Origin: Aquatica leii
Taxonomy: Eukaryota; Arthropoda; Insecta; Coleoptera; Lampyridae
DNA length: 64,000 bases
Reading direction: 5' to 3'
Assembly (NCBI GenBank): GCA_035610365.1
Contig: CM069432.1
Span: 225,082,532-225,146,531, forward strand
The notes under the pieces are model-generated. The model did no database searches and was not told the origin of the DNA. It saw nothing but the letters and a program-made list of their open reading frames with translations. The translations under genes were made by a program, and so were the position numbers. Shown piece after piece: positions 58,999-64,000 of this stretch (within the stretch, counting starts at the first letter, position 1; every line of letters starts with the position of its first letter).

Positions 58999-60483
58999 TC
59001 ATTAGACTCACTACAAACTGGAACGGTGTGTTCACCACAAATGGCCTTTCTGCAGCGTTGGCATGAGATTTTGATCATCCTATGTTTTTGGTATGGCCAA
59101 ACTTGCGCAAATTTTACGTTTGTTTGGCTGTGCTAGAGAAGTACTTAGTACGACGCGTTCAATTTTTAAAATATCTTTAATACTAGCCTTATTATCTTTT
59201 TTCAAAGTTACAGTATCATATCGTTCTCGCAACCACGGATCTATAAAATTATCGGCTAAACCTTGCACAAATGCTCTGCGTTTCAATGGTTCAGGGTCTT
59301 CTCAGCATCAAAAACAAACATTGAAGTTCCGGTTTGTCTAGCTTTACTGTTTTTCTACTCGGAGGGAATCTCTGCTTTATTGCTGCGTATTGTGGCAACA
59401 GTTGTGAGTTTGTAAGGAGGCTGAAGTAATTCTGAAACAAGTAGAACAAATGTGAATCAGTTGTATTTCTGTTTGTACCATAGACAGGTTCACAAAGTTG
59501 TTGCACAAAGTATGTGACAGGAGGCATGTTTTTGCTACAATTGGTAACTTTACCCAAATATGGCATTGCGTTATAAACATATATTGAATTTTCATCTGTA
59601 AGCATAACAATCTTGATACCGTATATGTACATCCGGACTGGACAGCGACCTTGCAATCCAACTAATTGTTTTCTATTGTCGAATAAAAACTTGGTTTATA
59701 CGTTTTTTTACAATATTCAATGAACTTATCCGAAAACTCTCTTATTGGCGCGAACTTATCGTCTTGTAGTTCTATTATCAAACCGACAGCATCTTAGCAA
59801 GAAGTCGAATCTCTCAGCACTCATACATGCTTTGAAAACACTTGCGCTTCTTTTGGTTTTTTTGGTGTCAAATAACATTCTCGTTGCTAGGTGGTTACTT
59901 TTTATAGCAGCTGGCGACAGGAGAAGACCAAGCAAAGCTTTTATTTCATTAGCTGAAGTTGAAAAATTTATGTGTGTAGTTTCTTTGTACTTCGCTTTTT
60001 TTAATTCAATTTCAGCGTTTGTGTAAAATACAATCTAGTCAATCATTTCATCGGATATAAACAAACACAATAATGGAATAGGTTCTATCATATCTCTTGC
60101 TTCACTAACAGGTCCAGGTATAAAATGAATAATGTTTCGACTTGATCGAATTTTTGAAGTGCGTTTCTGTTTATTTTTGCCATAAATATATTCTTTACCT
60201 GACTGTATCACTAGGTTTTGTTGTGATGCCAAGGACGGTAGACATGGTTGCGAACGCTCACAGGAATCATCATCAGAATGTATATCATATTTTTGTTTTG
60301 GCTGCTGCTGACATTTAGCTCTTCACCGAAAGAGACCGAGGTTTTCCTCCAAGTTTTCCTCCAAGTTGTCATCAAGATCAGACTCGGACAGTTCACCAAA
60401 TGGCTCAAATAGTGCTTCTTTATTATCGTCAGACTCATTCACAACCTGCAATTTTTTATTTTGATCCCGTTGCAAATCCATCT
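58999..60483 (-). pseudogene. piggyBac transposase 3, heavily deleted
   Basis: From ATG at about 60483: MDLQRDQNKKLQVVNESDDN with an acidic run, YGKNKQKRTSKIRSSRNIIH and FIPGPVSEARDMIEPI, then (shifted) EIKALLGLLLSPAAIKSNHL, SAERFDFLLRCCRFDNRTTR, QLVGLQGRCPVRMYIYGIKI, NSIYVYNAMPYLGKVTN, FVQQLCEPVYGTNRNTTDSH (second-Asp region), and a jump to KRRAFVQGLADNFIDPWLRE and the Cys-rich tail CQRCRKAICGEHTVPVCSES with stop near 58999. The DEQL block has lost its Asp (FDNRKQLVG). Everything between KQ-KPE and the C-terminal LA-NFIDPW block is deleted, including the third Asp. TTAA-flanked ends were not found. Confidence 0.85.
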
Positions 60484-60817
60484 AATACAAAAACTACAGT
60501 ATGTACAAAACCATTAAATGGTCGAAATTAATGAAAAAACACAAAACAAATCAATTGTAATATTAGATACAGCTATAAAAGTTGTTACATTCATTTAAAA
60601 ATTAATAACTTGCATTAAGTATCAGTAAATAAACAAAACGAATTTTAACTTACCTTGAGTCACTTTTCAGACGTAAACACTAAAAATTAGACTGAGAGGC
60701 TAATAGTTCTTAAAATCTTCTAAAGTAAAACACGTAAGAAAGTAATTCTTGCGTACAGGTTACTGTGGTGGTCTATGAGGAAGGTATTAAGTCGTGTGAC
60801 TAATATTTAGTGATCTA

Positions 60818-60915
60818 CCCAAGCAGTACACTGACGTCATATGACAACATTGACACGTTTTAATGACGTCTCTTACGTAATTATGACGTCAATAAGACGT
60901 AATATGCTGCCTGGG
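60818..60915. mobile_element. CCC-ended palindromic MITE, ACGTCA-rich
   Basis: 98 bp. Left end CCCAAGCAGTACACTGACG; complement of right end CCCAGGCAGCATATTACG. TA on both sides (60816-60817, 60916-60917). Contains at least three TGACGTCA/GACGTCA-type words, identical to CRE (CREB/ATF) half or full sites, in mirrored positions. Confidence 0.75.
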
Positions 60916-63742
60916 TAGCGCGGCCAATTTCGCAATAAGATAAATCAACATCTAGATAGGCAACAAGTCTACTCCTGTCAAAGTTGCTAACATGGTAAAT
61001 ATAGTAGACAAAGGCATAGTAACTAAAAATATGAACTCTCATAAACCAGTTTCTTTACAAAAAACTAAGAGATAAAATTTTATTTTTGCAAAAAAGATAA
61101 ACAGTTGACATTGTTACCATAGTATCATTTAAATATAGTCATTGTGTTGCCAAAAAATCAAGAAGAAATTATTCGTACATAATATTCTACAAAAAAAATA
61201 AATTCTAATATGTTATTTTATTATTTATTTATTTATTTTTTGAAAAAAATAAAACATTATTAATTTGTTTTGTAATTTTGTATTTGGTTTTTAAAATTTC
61301 TTGTTCAATAAATTGTGTAATGTAAAACAAATATTACATTTCAAATACAAATAGTATTCAGTTTATATTTTTTATTAAAAATTTATAAAAATAAATAAAT
61401 ATATACAAAATGAATTAAAGTTCAAAATTATTTTATTGTTAACATTTTCTAACTACTTACATTTATTAAAAATATTATTAATACATATTTTGTAAGTAGT
61501 AGTTCCTCATTTCCTATGATCGCTATTTTAAAACGGCCAAACTTATTTGTTTTATTAGTTTGCGACTATTGCAGTACGTTATTTCTGTAAATAAGCATTT
61601 GTATTTGCTCTGCTCTAAATTCACTATGAAAATGATAACTTAGTTTGCATCTATACGTTTTAGGAATTATTTTAAACAGTAATTAAAAGAAAAACAATTT
61701 GGTGAAAATATTCTAAACGTAGAGCAATACATTAGATGATAACATTATTGGTACTAAAAGTATTACAATGTCACATTTTATTTAAAAATAAAACACAGAA
61801 CTCAAAACATTGTAAGATTTTAATTATTTTTAAAAAAGTTCAATTAAAACAAGTTTCATTAATATATGCTAATACGAGTATGTACACTTTTAAAGCGTGC
61901 AAACAAACGTTTATTGCATACGCAAACACAGTTTCAAACTACTTCCTATAAAATTGTATAATTTATTACTATTCATATCTAAAAGAAATTAACTTTACAA
62001 TAAAGATCGATGTTTTGCATATATTATTTTTTAATGTTCATTTTATAGTAACGTACAGCATTTGAAATTTTTATGATGACTTAATGTGTTTTCCATATTA
62101 TTCCTTTAACTTAAATGAGTTTTCAGTAATTTAAATTATACACAACTAATTCTGTAATTTTAATTAGGTTTATTTGAAGTTTACAGAACCAGTTTGTAAA
62201 AAGGTTTGAATGAGTCTTCCATAAATTTAATTTGTTTATCTATTAAACATGAATATCGAACAGCTTAACGCCTCTGCAGCCTCTTGTCTCGCCAACCAAA
62301 TTAAAACTACTTTATGGGTTCCATTAGGTTCGAAGTATGTAACGCAATTGGTTGAAAATGTTCTTGTTATCGTTCAATATTTTTTTTAGTTAAGCTGCAA
62401 TAGTTTGTATGTGTATTCAACAATTTTACGTAAAAAACACAGTTACTATGCTAATAAAATTAACTAATTTCTAACTTTTATTTGGGATAATAAAATATGT
62501 ATAATTCCTTAATCAATCTTTCGCGTTATAATTATTATTTTACGAAAATGAAATACAACTTCCTGCAATTAATTACGAATAATTTCACATTGATGTGAGT
62601 GAATGTTAGGATGACTGTAATTTGTCTTGCAGAATAAGTTTTTCTAAAAATAATAAATTAATTGAAGTGGTTTTGATTGTTACAAATTTGAACGCACGTG
62701 ATATACTAACTTAGAAATACATCCCTAAAATAAAATTTAATTTTTTATTCATGCTTAAACATTAAAACAATTTTTCTACTACTCGATAATTACACACATT
62801 TCTTGTCTTGAGCTGCTACTTATAACCTTATACGTATACAGCCTGCGGAAATGTGCATAACTTTTTATGTTATCTATGGGTGATAGATATTCATTAGAAG
62901 AGAAATAGTTTTTGTTCATTCGGTTCGAATAGCAGTAATTTAGGTAAAACCAGCAACTAATAATTTTCATTTATAAATTGAAAAAGGCAATAGAACGTGC
63001 AAAAGATATCTGTATTTAACATCTTACTTTCATTATGTCTATGATATACTTTAAAGATTAATTTGTACAGTACATACATGATAAGTATTGAAAACGCATT
63101 TACTATGTTTGTTTGCATTTCATAAAAATATATATTGGTTAATCTATATACGCAAACTGTTTATAACTACACTATATTCTTTAGATTATTCTATTGCTTC
63201 TTTTTCTTCCAAGAAGTTAAAAGTAGTATATGATTTATTATTTGAAGTTTTACCTAAATACTAAACATTAGCACTGTATGTCAAGAATACTTTCCAAACA
63301 GACATTTATTTTTATTATTGTCTTTCTAAAAAGTCTATACTGAATAATATTTTTACTTGCACTAAAGTTTTTTGACAAATTTATGTGTTCAAAAATTCCT
63401 AAAACTAATAAAAACAAACCAATAGAGCGCTAAATTAAAACCGTTTTTTATGTTTAGCTTACTAACTAAATTATGGTATTTATATGAAGGTGTGCAACGA
63501 ATAGTTGTTTGTAATGAAATCAATTAACGGTGATCATTTTCAAAATGTTTTATTTTAGTAGTTTTAACGCTAATAATAATTACATATCTAGATTATAAGC
63601 GACTTACGGCTTAGACTGCGTCGTAACGCAACATTCAGATTTTTTACGTTTGGCCCTCGTTTGTCCTGGAGAGTGAAAGTAGGAAGTTAATCTTGGCTTT
63701 TGTTGTTTGTTAATTCAAACACACTGAGATTTTGTAAGACAG

Positions 63743-63882
63743 CCCAAACAACACATTGGTATAAAAAACGTATAAATGTCCGCCGAATAGACGTTTATTA
63801 GACATTAAAACGGGTTTAAACGCGTTATTAACGTTTATTAGACGGACATTTAGACGTTTTTTATACCAATGTGTTGTTTGGG
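63743..63882. mobile_element. CCC-ended palindromic MITE, copy B
   Basis: 140-bp near-identical relative of copy A at 48020, same ends CCCAAACAACACATTGG, flanked by AG on both sides (63741-63742, 63883-63884). Confidence 0.9.
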
Positions 63883-64000
63883 AGTGTAGCCTGCATCTTA
63901 AGAGCGGTAAATGTCATTGATGGCCATCAAGCCAATAAAAACCGTTAACAAACTCTCAACAACAAACAAAATTGTACAATCAATAGCAATAAACACAAAA

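Larger units (their letters stand above)
60484..64000. other. AT-rich right flank with two MITEs
   Basis: Apart from the MITEs at 60818-60915 and 63743-63882 I see no gene or structured element. Short frames at 61736-61951 and 62779-62970 look like chance. Confidence 0.45.

Noticed and set aside
1..64000. CRISPR arrays, bacterial operons, rRNA genes
   Set aside because: No spaced direct repeats, ribosome-binding-site organisation or rRNA-like blocks; the content is eukaryotic.

Overview
The window looks like AT-rich animal (almost certainly insect) nuclear DNA. It is a transposon graveyard with no complete, undamaged host gene. The evidence is the element mix: an insect-type BEL/Pao polyprotein, several piggyBac relics, HARBI1, Tigger/pogo, Tc1, a Crypton-like tyrosine recombinase, a hAT MITE and a CACTA/EnSpm-like element. 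Short 52-57 nt introns and very AT-rich spacers fit as well. A beetle is possible, but the species cannot be fixed from this sequence. The only host-like coding piece is a broken C-terminal SEC31 (COPII coat) segment at 18.8-19.6 kb.

Layout. 0-0.7 kb: 3' part of a minus-strand HARBI1 gene with two mini-introns, running off the left edge. 0.7-2.3 kb: plus-strand Tigger/jerky-like relic. 5.0-5.5 kb: hammerhead-like motif and a LINE tail. 6.6-7.6 kb: KRBA2/SCAND3-like integrase relic. 11.0-16.3 kb: nearly intact BEL/Pao retrotransposon, minus strand, one frameshift, 3' end missing. 16.9-17.4 kb: hAT MITE with a perfect 8-bp target duplication. 18.8-19.6 kb: SEC31-like fragment. 21.2-21.9 kb: second pogo relic. 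27.75-29.65 kb: Crypton-like recombinase split by a 701-bp TA-flanked transposon. 30.58-34.08 kb: complete TTAA-bounded piggyBac element, split by a 1,449-bp element. 34.3-34.9 kb: LINE ORF1/FP-like relic. 40.7-46.8 kb: LTR retrotransposon relic (tRNA-Lys-type primer site and gag), split by a 4.9-kb CACTA-like element that itself carries two solo LTRs. 48.0, 60.8 and 63.7 kb: small palindromic MITEs. 51.9-54.6 kb: second complete TTAA-bounded piggyBac. 54.7-56.8 kb: third Tigger relic, in two overlapping pieces. 58.0-58.6 kb: Tc1-like relic. 59.0-60.5 kb: third piggyBac relic.

Most interesting: (a) multi-level nesting whose order can be read from target duplications and from reading frames that rejoin across the inserts; (b) a set of elements starting CCC (one end CTC), each flanked by a 2-bp duplication, probably related to the 4.9-kb CACTA-like element; (c) three dispersed copies of a TGATGA-stem-loop-ACGTYG motif resembling the hammerhead ribozyme core of Penelope-like elements. 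I found no CRISPR, operon, rRNA or intact tRNA gene, and no convincing new cellular system. Family assignments come from remembered family patterns, not from a search.
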